A DNA stretch of 29,690 bases from Pseudomonadota bacterium (GTDB taxonomy: Bacteria > Pseudomonadota > Gammaproteobacteria > Steroidobacterales > Steroidobacteraceae), in assembly GCA_021808035.1 (NCBI GenBank), contig JAKBCG010000002.1, positions 1-29,690 on the forward strand. Reading direction: 5' to 3'. A program made the position numbers and the translations under genes. Below the pieces are notes generated by a model. It was not told the DNA's origin and did no database searches. It saw nothing but the letters and a program-made list of their open reading frames with translations. Of this stretch, positions 1-8,198 are shown one piece after another (within the stretch, counting starts at the first letter, position 1; the number at the start of each line of letters is the position of its first letter).

Positions 1-37
1 GCGACCGGGACGACAAAGGTCTCGGGAAAGACTTTCA

Positions 38-65
38 AGTATAGCGGACATTTCGGAGCCGTCAA
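38..65 (-). promoter_or_regulatory. Outward sigma-70 promoter P2 of a tandem pair
   Basis: Read on the minus strand, a -35 box TTGACG (60-65) and a -10 box TATACT (38-43) are separated by 16 bp. Transcription would start near position 30 and run left out of the window. The box sequences and spacing are close to consensus. The element repeats P1 exactly 74 bp away. The downstream gene is not in the window. In Pseudomonas an rRNA operon follows tyrS, so an rRNA or stable-RNA operon is inferred. Confidence 0.65.
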
Positions 66-111
66 CGGCCAAAAATCTTCCGTCGCCCGCCTTTCTCTCG
101 AAAGGGCGCGC

Positions 112-139
112 AGTATAGCCCCCCTTTCGATGCTGTCAA
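112..139 (-). promoter_or_regulatory. Outward sigma-70 promoter P1 of a tandem pair
   Basis: On the minus strand a perfect -35 box TTGACA (134-139) lies 16 bp from a -10 box TATACT (112-117). A GC-rich discriminator follows, as is typical of growth-rate-controlled rRNA promoters. The predicted start is near 105, and a short hairpin (90-105) would form at the very 5' end of the transcript. Together with P2 it looks like the P1/P2 arrangement of rRNA operons. No gene lies between it and the window edge. Confidence 0.7.
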
Positions 140-165
140 CTGATTGTCATATGGGGCATGGACGG

Positions 166-210
166 GCCGGCGCCGACGCCGGCGCGGCACGGCATCGCAC
201 GAGGCGATGC
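166..210 (-). other. Two GC-rich stem-loops just after tyrS
   Basis: Two perfect inverted repeats lie immediately downstream of the tyrS stop. One has a 7-bp stem with a 5-nt loop (192-210). The other has a 7-bp stem with a 4-nt loop (166-183). Neither is followed by a T-run on the minus strand, so they are not classical intrinsic terminators. They may stabilise the tyrS 3' end or act with Rho, and they separate tyrS from the outward promoters. Confidence 0.45.
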
Positions 211-214
211 GATC

Positions 215-1420
215 TCAGTCGCGGCTTCGCAGGCGCACTTTGGCGATCGCACGTTTGCCGACGGCGACGACGTAGATCGCGCCCGCCCGCAGCTCGTACC
301 GCGGATCGCCGATCCGTTGCTGATCGACGCGGACCGCGCCCTCGACGATCTTGCGCGTCGCCTCCGACGTGCTCGCGACGAGGCCGAGGGCCTTCAACAC
401 GGTCGCGAGCCTCGCGCTCGCGCCGTCGACGTCGAGTTCGCTCTGCGGCAAATCGCTCGGGATTGCGCCGCGCTGGAACCGCGCGGCGAAATCCGCCTGC
501 GCGAGCGCCGCCGCGGCCTGCCCGTGGAAGCGGGCGACGATCTCGAGTGCGAGCTCGATCTTCGCGTCGCGCGGATTACCGCCGCCCGCGACCGCCGCGC
601 GCAGCGCGTCGATCTCGCGCAGCGGACGGAAGCTCAAGAGCTCGAAGTAGCGCCACATCAACGCGTCGGAGACCGACATCAGCTTGCCGAACATCTCGAT
701 GGGTGGATCGTGGATCGCGATGGTGTTGCCGAGCGATTTCGACATCTTCTGGACACCGTCGAGCCCCTCGAGCAGCGGCATCGTGATCACGATCTGCGGC
801 TCCTGGCCGTAGGCCTCCTGCAGCTGCCGCCCGACCAGCAGATTGAACTTCTGATCGGTGCCGCCGAGCTCGACGTCCGCGCTCAGCGCGACCGAGTCGT
901 AGCCCTGCACCAGCGGGTACAGGAATTCGTGGATCGCGATCGGTTGCCCGGATTTGTAGCGCTTGTGGAAATCGTCGCGTTCGAGCATGCGCGCGACCGT
1001 GTGCTTCGCGGCGAGTTCGATCAGGCCGGCGGCGTTCATCGCGCCCATCCAGCGCGAGTTGAACTCGATCCGGGTGCGTTGCGGATCGAGGATCTTGAAG
1101 ATCTGCTCCTGGTAGGTGCGCGCGTTGACCGCGATCGCCTCGGGGGTGAGCCGGGGCCGGGTCGCGCTCTTGCCGGTCGGATCGCCGATCAGCCCGGTGA
1201 AATCCCCGATCAGGAAGATGACCTCGTGCCCGAACTGCTGGAATTGGCGGAGTTTGTTGATCAATACCGTGTGACCGAGATGCAGGTCCGGCGCGGTGGG
1301 ATCGAACCCGGCCTTCACCCGCAGCGGAACGCCCCGCTCGATCTTCTTGCGCAGATCCTCACCATGGATCAGGTCGACGGCGCCACGCGCCAACTCGCTC
1401 AACTGTTCTTCGATGGTCAT
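215..1420 (-). CDS. tyrS: Tyrosine--tRNA ligase
   Basis: This is a class I aminoacyl-tRNA synthetase that charges tRNA-Tyr in the cytoplasm. The 401-residue protein has the HIGH-type signature HLGH at residues 47-50 and KMSKS at 225-229. Its C-terminal S4-like RNA-binding region spans about 335-400. The sequence around DFTGLIGDPTGKS is typical of the TyrZ-like subgroup found in Pseudomonas and Bacillus TyrZ rather than E. coli TyrS. Length is normal for that subgroup. An in-frame extension reaches 1699, but the ATG at 1420 is preferred because the family starts there and a GAGG-type ribosome site precedes it. It is divergent from the M23 peptidase gene, an arrangement resembling erpA-anmK-M23-tyrS of Pseudomonas. 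Confidence 0.96.
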   Translation of the reverse strand: MTIEEQLSELARGAVDLIHGEDLRKKIERGVPLRVKAGFDPTAPDLHLGHTVLINKLRQFQQFGHEVIFLIGDFTGLIGDPTGKSATRPRLTPEAIAVNARTYQEQIFKILDPQRTRIEFNSRWMGAMNAAGLIELAAKHTVARMLERDDFHKRYKSGQPIAIHEFLYPLVQGYDSVALSADVELGGTDQKFNLLVGRQLQEAYGQEPQIVITMPLLEGLDGVQKMSKSLGNTIAIHDPPIEMFGKLMSVSDALMWRYFELLSFRPLREIDALRAAVAGGGNPRDAKIELALEIVARFHGQAAAALAQADFAARFQRGAIPSDLPQSELDVDGASARLATVLKALGLVASTSEATRKIVEGAVRVDQQRIGDPRYELRAGAIYVVAVGKRAIAKVRLRSRD

Positions 1421-1580
1421 CACGACGGGTCTCGTCCTCGCTGGATCCGATCGGCTCGCGACGGACCCGACCGCGCCCGGACGGGCGCCGCCGCACTTTA
1501 ACCGGCCGGTGACGCCGCATGCCAGCGCCACCGATCGCTCGCGGCGTGGATCGTGCCGGCGTCGCCGATCGCGGACGGCA

Positions 1581-1609
1581 TTGACCGCGCCGGTGGTCGC
1601 CGTTAGCCT
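1581..1609 (+). promoter_or_regulatory. Candidate promoter for the M23-anmK-ppk operon
   Basis: TTGACC (1581-1586) is followed after 17 bp by TAGCCT (1604-1609). The -35 box is good and the -10 box weak. A start near 1616 would leave a leader of about 28 nt before the GTG at 1644. The rest of the 223-bp tyrS/M23 divergent region is GC-rich. On the minus strand it holds only a weak -10-like TAAAGT (1495-1500) that might serve tyrS. Confidence 0.35.
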
Positions 1610-1643
1610 TACCGGCTCATTCAACCTCGAGGGAGTGGAACCC

Positions 1644-3029
1644 GTGCGTCGGGACGACTCGACAGTCCGCGTGTTGTCGCGGCAATTCCACCGTTTCACC
1701 GCCCGGATCGCGCCGTTCGCCGCGATTGCGAGCGCGATCCTGTTGCTCTGGCATGCCGCGCGCGATCCGGTTTCGACCGTGGCCGCGGCACCGGCGCCGC
1801 TGATCTATCCGGGCGCGAAGTCGCCGACGCCGCAGCCCGCCGGCATGCCGGCCGCAGTGCAGCAAGCAGGCCTCGGGTCGACGATCGACGTGGTGGTCGG
1901 TCGCAACGACACGCTGGACTCGATCTTCCGTCGTTTCGCCCTCGACAAGTCGGATCTCGCCGAGATCCGCGATCTCCCGGGCATCCGGCAGAGCCTCGAT
2001 CTCCTGAAGCCGGGCGAATCGATCGAACTGCGGCACTCGGCCGGCGAAGTGAACGAGTTGACGCGCAAGCTCAGCCCGACCGAGACGCTGAAGGTCGTGC
2101 GCCGTGCCGATGGATACACCGCGCAGGTGGTCACCGACCCGATCCAGACGCGCATACGCACCGCGCGCGCGGTGATCACGTCCTCGCTGTTCCAAGCCGC
2201 CCAGGCGGCCCACGTGTCCGATGCGATCGCCTTGCGGCTCGCGCACATCTTCTCGTGGGACGTGGATTTCATGCTCGATCTGCGCCGCGGCGACCGGTTC
2301 ACGATCGTCTACCAGCAGTTGTTCGAGAACGGCAAATACCTGCGCGACGGCAAGATCCTCGCCGCGAAGTTCGTGAACGCGGACCGAACCTACGAGGCGG
2401 TGCGTTTCGTCGGTCCGGACGGCGTCGGGGGTTATTACACCCCTTCCGGTCAGCCGATGCACAAGGCGTTCCTGCGCGCGCCGCTCGCGTTCACCCGCGT
2501 GAGTTCGGCGTTCAATCTGCATCGGATGAACCCGATCCTGCACGTGATCCGGCCGCATCTCGGCACCGATTACGCCGCCCCGCTCGGAACTCCGGTGCAC
2601 GCGGCCGGTGACGGTCACGTGCAGTTCGTCGGTCGCGAGGACGGCTACGGCAACACGGTGATCCTCGCGCACGCCGACCACATCACGACGCTCTACGCGC
2701 ATCTCGAACGCTTCGCCCGCCGGCTGCACCGCGGCGAGGCGGTCCGACAAGGACAGGTGATCGGCTACGTCGGGATGAGTGGTCTCGCGACCGGTCCTCA
2801 CCTGCACTACGAATATCGGATCGGCGACGTCCACGAGAACCCGCAGACGGTTCACCTGCCGGGCGCGCCGCCGCTGCGGGGCAGCGCGTTGGTCGCATTC
2901 CGGATGCAGACGACACCGTGGCTCGCGGATTTGCAGTCGCCGCTGATCGGTGGCGGCGCACGCACCGCAACCGCTTCGAACATCGCACCCCGGACGGCCT
3001 TGCCGGCGGTTCGAATCGCACCGAACTGA
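1644..3029 (+). CDS. M23 family murein endopeptidase (MepM/OapA-like)
   Basis: This is a membrane-anchored peptidoglycan hydrolase, probably cutting peptide cross-links in the periplasm. The 461-residue protein has a short basic N-terminus, one membrane segment at about residues 22-36, and a linker. A LysM/OapA-like region follows at about 80-150, then a middle domain. The C-terminal LytM (M23) domain spans about 285-405. Zinc ligands fit H305 and D309 (HLGTD) and H388 of the HLH triad at 386-388, with H353 as the other catalytic histidine. The start is a GTG placed 8 nt after a GAGGGAG ribosome site; a GTG at 1635 is the alternative. It leads an operon with anmK 19 bp downstream, which links wall cleavage with recycling. 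Confidence 0.9.
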   Translation: MRRDDSTVRVLSRQFHRFTARIAPFAAIASAILLLWHAARDPVSTVAAAPAPLIYPGAKSPTPQPAGMPAAVQQAGLGSTIDVVVGRNDTLDSIFRRFALDKSDLAEIRDLPGIRQSLDLLKPGESIELRHSAGEVNELTRKLSPTETLKVVRRADGYTAQVVTDPIQTRIRTARAVITSSLFQAAQAAHVSDAIALRLAHIFSWDVDFMLDLRRGDRFTIVYQQLFENGKYLRDGKILAAKFVNADRTYEAVRFVGPDGVGGYYTPSGQPMHKAFLRAPLAFTRVSSAFNLHRMNPILHVIRPHLGTDYAAPLGTPVHAAGDGHVQFVGREDGYGNTVILAHADHITTLYAHLERFARRLHRGEAVRQGQVIGYVGMSGLATGPHLHYEYRIGDVHENPQTVHLPGAPPLRGSALVAFRMQTTPWLADLQSPLIGGGARTATASNIAPRTALPAVRIAPN

Positions 3030-3048
3030 CGGCCGCGACGGACCCGCG

Positions 3049-4179
3049 ATGGGTTGGTACGTCGGGCTGATTTCCGGAACCAGCATGGATGCGATCGACG
3101 CGGTCGTCGTCGATTTCGCCGCATCGCCGCTGCGTGTCCTCGCGGCCGGCGCGAGCGAATATCCAAGCGAGCTCGCCCAGCGGCTCGCCGCCGTGCTCGA
3201 CGACGGCGACGCGGTCGCTCTGGACGCGATCGGGCGGCTCGACGTCGACATTGGTCACGCGTTCGCGCACGCGACGAACGCCTTGCTCGACCGGGCGGGA
3301 ATCGCGCCCGGGAAGATCGAGGCGATCGGCAGCCACGGCCAGACGCTGCGACACCGCATCGCGCCCCCGTCCCCGTTCAGCTGGCAGATCGGCGATCCGA
3401 ACGTGATCGCCGAACTGACCGGCATCACCGTCGTCGCCGACTTCCGCCGTCGCGACGTCGCCGCCGGCGGTCAGGGGGCGCCGCTGGTGCCGCTGTTCCA
3501 CGACGGAGTGTTCCGCAGCGACACCGAGGACCGCGTGATCGTGAACGTGGGCGGCATCGCGAACCTGACCGTTCTGCGTCGCGATGCGCCGCTGCGGGGC
3601 TTCGATACGGGACCGGGAAACCGGTTGATGGATGCCTGGACGCGGCGACAACGGGGCGAGCCGTTCGACCGGGACGGCCGTTACGCGGCGAGCGGTCACT
3701 GTGACGCCCGTCTGCTCGCGCGGCTGCTCTCGGAACCCTACCTCGCGCTGCCGGCGCCGAAGAGCACGGGGCGGGAGCTGTTCAATCTCGCATGGCTCGA
3801 TGCCCGCCTCGACGCCCATCGCGCGAGCGGTCACGACGTCGCTCCGGCCGACGTGCAGGCGACCCTGCGGGAGTACACCGCGGAGACGATCGCACGCGCC
3901 GTCGCGGGCACGGCGCCCGACGCGGCGCTGTACGTCTGCGGGGGCGGTGCGCACAACCCGGGGCTGCTCGACTCGCTGCGCCGGCGCGCGGCGCCCTCGC
4001 CGGTCGAGACCACCGCGGCGCTCGGACTGGACCCCGATTTCGTCGAAGCCACGGCATTCGCGTTCTTTGCGCGCCGCACGCTCGCGGGACTGCCGTCGAG
4101 CGCCGCGAGCGTCACCGGCGCGCGCGGTGCGCGGGTGCTCGGGGGCATCTATCCGGGTGCACCGCGGGCGGGCGCATGA
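3049..4179 (+). CDS. anmK: Anhydro-N-acetylmuramic acid kinase
   Basis: AnmK cleaves the 1,6-anhydro ring of anhydro-MurNAc and phosphorylates it to MurNAc-6-phosphate, a cytoplasmic step of cell-wall recycling. The 376-residue length is normal for the family. Visible signatures are the N-terminal phosphate-binding GLISGTSMD (residues 6-14), GSHGQTLRH, NVGGIANLT, GFDTGPGNRLMDAW and, near the C-terminus, CGGGAHNPGLL. An upstream in-frame extension begins inside the M23 gene; the ATG at 3049 is chosen because the family begins about five residues before GLISGTS. The stop codon overlaps the ppk start (ATGA), implying translational coupling. AmpD, which acts earlier in the same recycling route, is encoded 10 kb away in this window. 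Confidence 0.96.
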   Translation: MGWYVGLISGTSMDAIDAVVVDFAASPLRVLAAGASEYPSELAQRLAAVLDDGDAVALDAIGRLDVDIGHAFAHATNALLDRAGIAPGKIEAIGSHGQTLRHRIAPPSPFSWQIGDPNVIAELTGITVVADFRRRDVAAGGQGAPLVPLFHDGVFRSDTEDRVIVNVGGIANLTVLRRDAPLRGFDTGPGNRLMDAWTRRQRGEPFDRDGRYAASGHCDARLLARLLSEPYLALPAPKSTGRELFNLAWLDARLDAHRASGHDVAPADVQATLREYTAETIARAVAGTAPDAALYVCGGGAHNPGLLDSLRRRAAPSPVETTAALGLDPDFVEATAFAFFARRTLAGLPSSAASVTGARGARVLGGIYPGAPRAGA

Positions 4180-6251
4180 ACGACGTCGACCTCGGCGCGC
4201 CGACGCTCTATTTCAACCGCGAGCTGTCGTTCCTCGAATTCAACCAGCGGGTGCTCGAGCAGGCCAAGGACCCCGCGGTGCCGTTGCTCGAGCGGGTGAA
4301 ATTCCTGTGCATCTCCTGCTCGAACCTCGATGAGTTCTTCGAGATCCGGGTCGCGGGCCTGAAAGAGCTCGCGGAAGCCGGCGCCACCCGCGGCGGACCG
4401 GACGGGATCGACGTCGTCGAGCAATTGCGGGCGATCGGCGCTCGATCCCGTCGCATGGTGGCGGAGCAGTACGCGTTGCTCAACGAGACGCTGGCGCCGG
4501 CGCTCGCCCGCGAGGAAATCGAGTTCATCACGCGCGACCACTGGACGCACGAGCAGGGCCGGTGGCTCGAGGAGTATTTCGCCCGCGAGGTCGAGCCGGT
4601 GCTGAGTCCGCTCGCGCTCGACCCGGCGCGGCCGTTCCCGAAGATCCTGAACAAAAGCCTCAACTTCGCGGTGATCGTCGAGGGCAAGGACGACTTCGGT
4701 CGCGACAGCGGGCTCGCGGTCGTGCAGGCGCCGCGCTCACTGCCCCGGATCATCCGTCTGCCGGATTTCATCGGCGGCGGCCGCTTCGTGTTCCTCGGGA
4801 CCATCGTCGAGGCGTTCGTCTCGCAGCTGTTCGAGGGAATGCAGGTGCGCGGCTGCTACCAGTTTCGCGTGACCCGCAACAGCGACCTGTACGTCGAGCC
4901 CGAGGAGGCCGACGACCTGCTGGCCGCGGTCGAGGGGGAATTGGCCTCGCGTCGGTACGGCGACGCGGTCCGGCTCGAGGCCGCGCACGATTGCCCGCGC
5001 GGGATCCTCGAGGTGCTGCTCGATCAATTCGCGCTGACCGAGGCGGACCTGTATCGCGTACCCGGCCCGGTCAACCTCAATCGATTGATGGCGGTCTACG
5101 ATCTCGTCGGGCGCCCGGATCTCAAGTACCCGGCGTTCACGCCGAGCGTGCCTGAGCGCCTTCGGGTCACGGCCGACCCGTTCGTCGCGTTGCGCGACGG
5201 CGACGTGCTGCTGCACCACCCGTTCGAGTCGTTCGCGCCGATCGTGGATTTCATCCGACACGCGGCCGCCGATCCGGGCGTGCTCGCGATCAAGCAGACC
5301 CTGTACCGCGCCGGGAGCGACTCGAGCATCGTGCAGGCGCTGTGCGACGCGGCGCTCGCGGGCAAGGACGTGACCGTGATCATCGAGCTGCAGGCGCGGT
5401 TCGACGAAGAGGCGAATATCGACATCGCGACCAAGCTGCAGGAAGCGGGCGCGCACGTGATGTATGGCGTGGTCGGCTACAAGACGCACGCCAAGCTCGT
5501 GCTGGTCGTGCGGCGCGAAGAGCGGGGCCTGCGGCGTTACTGTCACCTCGGCACCGGCAACTACCATGCCCGCACGGCGCGCGCGTACACGGATTACGGG
5601 CTGCTGACCGCCGACGAGGCGATCGGCGAGGACATCCACCAGATCTTCCTGCAGTTGACCGGCCTGACCCGCAAGCCGAACTTGCGCAAGCTCCTGCACG
5701 CGCCGTTCACCCTGCAAAGCGTGCTGCTCGAGAAGATCGAGCGCGAGATCGCCAACGCGCGCGCCGGTCGCCGCGCCCGGGTGATCGCCAAACTCAACGC
5801 GCTGACGGAGCCGAAGATGATCCGGGCGCTGTATCGGGCCTCGCAGGCAGACGTCGAGGTCGACTTGATCGTCCGCGGCGTGTGCTGCCTGCGGCCGGGC
5901 GTCACCGGAGTGTCCGACCGCATCTCGGTCCGCTCGATCGTCGGGCGCTTCCTGGAGCACTCCCGCGTGTATTACTTCGAGAACGGCGGCGAGCCCGAGG
6001 TGTTCTGCGGCAGCGCGGACTGGATGGACCGCAATCTCTACCGGCGCATCGAGGTCGCCTTTCCGGTCGAGGATCCCGCGTTCCGGCGCCGCGTGATCGA
6101 GGAGCTCGAACTGTACCTGCACGACGACACCGAGGGCTGGACCCTCGGCGCGGACGGATCGTACGTACGCCCGTCGGGCGGCGTCGGCGGCTGCGCGCAG
6201 ACGCGGCTGCTGCAGCGCTACGCCGGACGAACCGGCGGCGGCGACGCCTGA
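4176..6251 (+). CDS. ppk: Polyphosphate kinase 1
   Basis: PPK1 reversibly transfers the gamma-phosphate of ATP onto inorganic polyphosphate. The 691-residue protein has the four-domain PPK1 layout. The N-terminal domain begins LYFNRELSFLEFNQRV at residue 11. The autophosphorylated histidine fits H438 in GYKTHAK. A GTGNYH motif follows at 459-464, and a second phospholipase-D-like histidine lies near 591 in FLEHSRVYYF. Length matches E. coli Ppk. The ATG overlaps the anmK stop by 4 nt, so ppk is the third gene of the M23-anmK-ppk operon. It ends only 10 bp from the ppx stop on the other strand, so synthesis and degradation genes meet tail-to-tail rather than forming a ppk-ppx operon. Confidence 0.97.
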   Translation: MNDVDLGAPTLYFNRELSFLEFNQRVLEQAKDPAVPLLERVKFLCISCSNLDEFFEIRVAGLKELAEAGATRGGPDGIDVVEQLRAIGARSRRMVAEQYALLNETLAPALAREEIEFITRDHWTHEQGRWLEEYFAREVEPVLSPLALDPARPFPKILNKSLNFAVIVEGKDDFGRDSGLAVVQAPRSLPRIIRLPDFIGGGRFVFLGTIVEAFVSQLFEGMQVRGCYQFRVTRNSDLYVEPEEADDLLAAVEGELASRRYGDAVRLEAAHDCPRGILEVLLDQFALTEADLYRVPGPVNLNRLMAVYDLVGRPDLKYPAFTPSVPERLRVTADPFVALRDGDVLLHHPFESFAPIVDFIRHAAADPGVLAIKQTLYRAGSDSSIVQALCDAALAGKDVTVIIELQARFDEEANIDIATKLQEAGAHVMYGVVGYKTHAKLVLVVRREERGLRRYCHLGTGNYHARTARAYTDYGLLTADEAIGEDIHQIFLQLTGLTRKPNLRKLLHAPFTLQSVLLEKIEREIANARAGRRARVIAKLNALTEPKMIRALYRASQADVEVDLIVRGVCCLRPGVTGVSDRISVRSIVGRFLEHSRVYYFENGGEPEVFCGSADWMDRNLYRRIEVAFPVEDPAFRRRVIEELELYLHDDTEGWTLGADGSYVRPSGGVGGCAQTRLLQRYAGRTGGGDA

Positions 6252-6261
6252 GACGGGGCGA

Positions 6262-7761
6262 TCAACCGAGGGTGAGCCGGAACCCCGCGGCCTTGAGGTA
6301 TTGCCGCTCCTCGACCAGGTCCTCGATCGTCAACGGATGCTCTTTCATCCAACGCGCCGGCAGCTCCAACGCGAGCTGACGGCCTTTGACGCGCAGGCGC
6401 ACGTCGGGCAGCGGCGCCGCGCTGCGCCCACGGTGCAGCAGCACCGCGAGACGCAGCAGAACGATCAGGTACTCGCCGAGCCGGTCCCATGGCGGCACCA
6501 GATCCTCGAGCGACTCCAGCGAGAATTGCCGGCGATGGCCGCCGACCAGGGCCGCGAGCAGTAACTGCTCCTCGCGCGGGAACCCCGGCATGTCCGCATG
6601 TTCCAGCAGGTAGGCGCTGTGGCGCTGGTACTTCGAATGGGCGATGTCGAGACCGGTCTCGTGCAGGCGGGCGGCCCAACGCAGCGCGAGCTCGGCGAAC
6701 GGGTCTTCGAGACCCCATTCCGACTCGACCTGCGCGAGCAGCGCGACCGCGGTCGCTTCGACCCGATCGGCCTGCCGCGCGTCCACGTGGTAGCGCGCCT
6801 CCATCGCGCGCACGCTGCGCACGCGCGCATCCTCGTCGGTGAAGCGGCCCATCAGGTCGTACAGCAATCCCTCGCGCATCGCCCCTTCGGCGATCCGCAG
6901 GCGCTCGATCGCCAGGCTCTCGACCAGTTCGAGCAGGATCGCGAAGCCGCTCGGGAACACCGGTGCGCGCTCCGCGTCGACGCCGAGGGACTCGAGACGG
7001 GCGACGTTGCCGGCAGCGAGCATCCGCTCCTCGATCTTGTGGAGGCTGGCCGCGGTGATCCACGAATCCTCGGGACCCAACCGTCGCAAGACCTCGCCGA
7101 TCACGCGGACCGTGCCCGAGCTTCCGAACGCCTCGAGCCAACCCTGCTTGCGATAGCGCTCCAGGATCGGCTCCAGCTCCAGGCGCACGGTGGTGCGGGC
7201 GCGTTCGAGCCGCTTCGGCGTGACCCGGCCATCGTCGAAGATGCGCGCGAGTCCGACGCAGCCGACCGACAGGCTCTCGAGCAGGATCGGGTCGAAGCCC
7301 TGGCCGATCACCAATTCCGTCGAGCCGCCGCCGATGTCGATGACCAGGCGCCGGTCGGGAGTCAACGGGCTGGTGTGCGCGACGCCGGAATAGATCAGGC
7401 GCGCCTCCTCCAGCCCGGAAATGATCTCGATCGGGTGACCGAGGGCGGCGCGCGCGCGCTCGAGGAACCAGCGTTTACGCCGCGCCCGACGCAGCGCATT
7501 GGTACCGACGACGCGAACGCTGTCCGCGTGCATCGCGCGCAGGCGTTCGCCGAACCGCCCAAGGCATCGCAGCGCGCGGTCCACGGCCGACTCGTCGAGC
7601 CGGCCCCCGTCGTCGAGACCGGCCGCGAGCCGCACGGTCTCGCGTAGTCGGTCGAGGATCGACAACTGGCCGTGCGAATGCCGCGCGACCACCATGTGGA
7701 AGCTGTTCGACCCAAGGTCGACGGCCGCGAGCACGTCCGGAACGGCACGCCCGCTGGTCAT
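6262..7761 (-). CDS. ppx: Exopolyphosphatase, Ppx/GppA family
   Basis: This enzyme removes terminal phosphates from polyphosphate or, in GppA-type members, hydrolyses pppGpp. The 499-residue protein has the ASKHA ATP-binding fold. The first phosphate loop is VDLGSNSFHMVV (near residue 14), followed by GTNALRRA, GLEEARLIYSGV and IDIGGGSTEL. A C-terminal HD-like helical domain runs from about residue 310. The two-domain length fits Ppx and GppA of gammaproteobacteria. Adjacency to ppk favours Ppx, but the two subfamilies cannot be fully separated by eye. It starts 18 bp after erpA on the same strand, so it is probably co-transcribed with erpA. Its ribosome site is weak. Confidence 0.93.
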   Translation of the reverse strand: MTSGRAVPDVLAAVDLGSNSFHMVVARHSHGQLSILDRLRETVRLAAGLDDGGRLDESAVDRALRCLGRFGERLRAMHADSVRVVGTNALRRARRKRWFLERARAALGHPIEIISGLEEARLIYSGVAHTSPLTPDRRLVIDIGGGSTELVIGQGFDPILLESLSVGCVGLARIFDDGRVTPKRLERARTTVRLELEPILERYRKQGWLEAFGSSGTVRVIGEVLRRLGPEDSWITAASLHKIEERMLAAGNVARLESLGVDAERAPVFPSGFAILLELVESLAIERLRIAEGAMREGLLYDLMGRFTDEDARVRSVRAMEARYHVDARQADRVEATAVALLAQVESEWGLEDPFAELALRWAARLHETGLDIAHSKYQRHSAYLLEHADMPGFPREEQLLLAALVGGHRRQFSLESLEDLVPPWDRLGEYLIVLLRLAVLLHRGRSAAPLPDVRLRVKGRQLALELPARWMKEHPLTIEDLVEERQYLKAAGFRLTLG

Positions 7762-7779
7762 CGCGAAGGCGGCTCGAGC

Positions 7780-8151
7780 TTACGCCGAGAACGACGAACC
7801 GCAGCCGCAGGTGGTCTTCGCGTTCGGATTACGGATCACGAACTGCGCGCCCTCGAGATCTTCCTTGTAATCGATCTCGGCACCCATCAGATACTGCGCG
7901 CTCGTCGGATCCACGAGCAGCGTGACGCCGCCGTTGTCGATCCGGAAATCGCCTTCCTCGACGTTCTCGTCGAACGTGAATCCGTATTGAAAGCCCGAAC
8001 AACCACCGCCGGAGACGAACACCCGCAGCTTCAGGTTCGGGTTCGCCTCCTCGCGGATCAGCTCCCCGACCTTGCCGGCCGCGGCATCCGTGAACACCAA
8101 GATCGCCGGCGGTGCCGGCGGCGCGTCCGAAATCGCATTGAGCTCTTGCAT
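7780..8151 (-). CDS. erpA: Iron-sulfur cluster insertion protein, A-type carrier
   Basis: ErpA receives Fe-S clusters from the assembly scaffold and delivers them to apoproteins, including isoprenoid-pathway enzymes. The 123-residue protein has the A-type core with the three ligand cysteines C51 (GGGCSGFQYGF), C115 and C117 (CGCGSSF). The acidic N-terminal extension before ILVFTDAAA is slightly longer than in E. coli ErpA (114 residues). An in-frame extension to 8265 runs into the upstream gene and lacks family similarity, so the ATG at 8151 is preferred. A promoter-like element sits directly before the start, so erpA may be transcribed both alone and from the gene upstream. Confidence 0.95.
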   Translation of the reverse strand: MQELNAISDAPPAPPAILVFTDAAAGKVGELIREEANPNLKLRVFVSGGGCSGFQYGFTFDENVEEGDFRIDNGGVTLLVDPTSAQYLMGAEIDYKEDLEGAQFVIRNPNAKTTCGCGSSFSA

Positions 8152-8158
8152 GACGCCG

Positions 8159-8187
8159 ATTCTACTCGTCGCGACCCGTCGGGGCAA
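8159..8187 (-). promoter_or_regulatory. Candidate erpA promoter abutting the start codon
   Basis: On the minus strand TTGCCC (8182-8187) and TAGAAT (8159-8164) are 17 bp apart and lie entirely in the 47-bp gap before erpA. Only 7 nt separate the -10 box from the ATG. A normal start site would therefore fall at or next to the A of the start codon, giving a leaderless or near-leaderless mRNA. No strong ribosome site lies between them. Confidence 0.45.
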
Positions 8188-8198
8188 AATCGCGGCGC

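Noticed and set aside
158..1501. 447-codon plus-strand open frame antisense to tyrS
   Set aside because: It is the mirror of tyrS in GC-rich DNA; the translation is Arg/Asp-rich with no family features, while tyrS has both synthetase signatures.
1617..3251. 544-codon minus-strand open frame over the M23 and anmK genes
   Set aside because: Low-complexity Arg/Val-rich product, overlapping two well-identified genes.
4737..6122. 461-codon minus-strand open frame inside ppk
   Set aside because: Antisense shadow; no start context or recognisable domain, while ppk is intact on the other strand.
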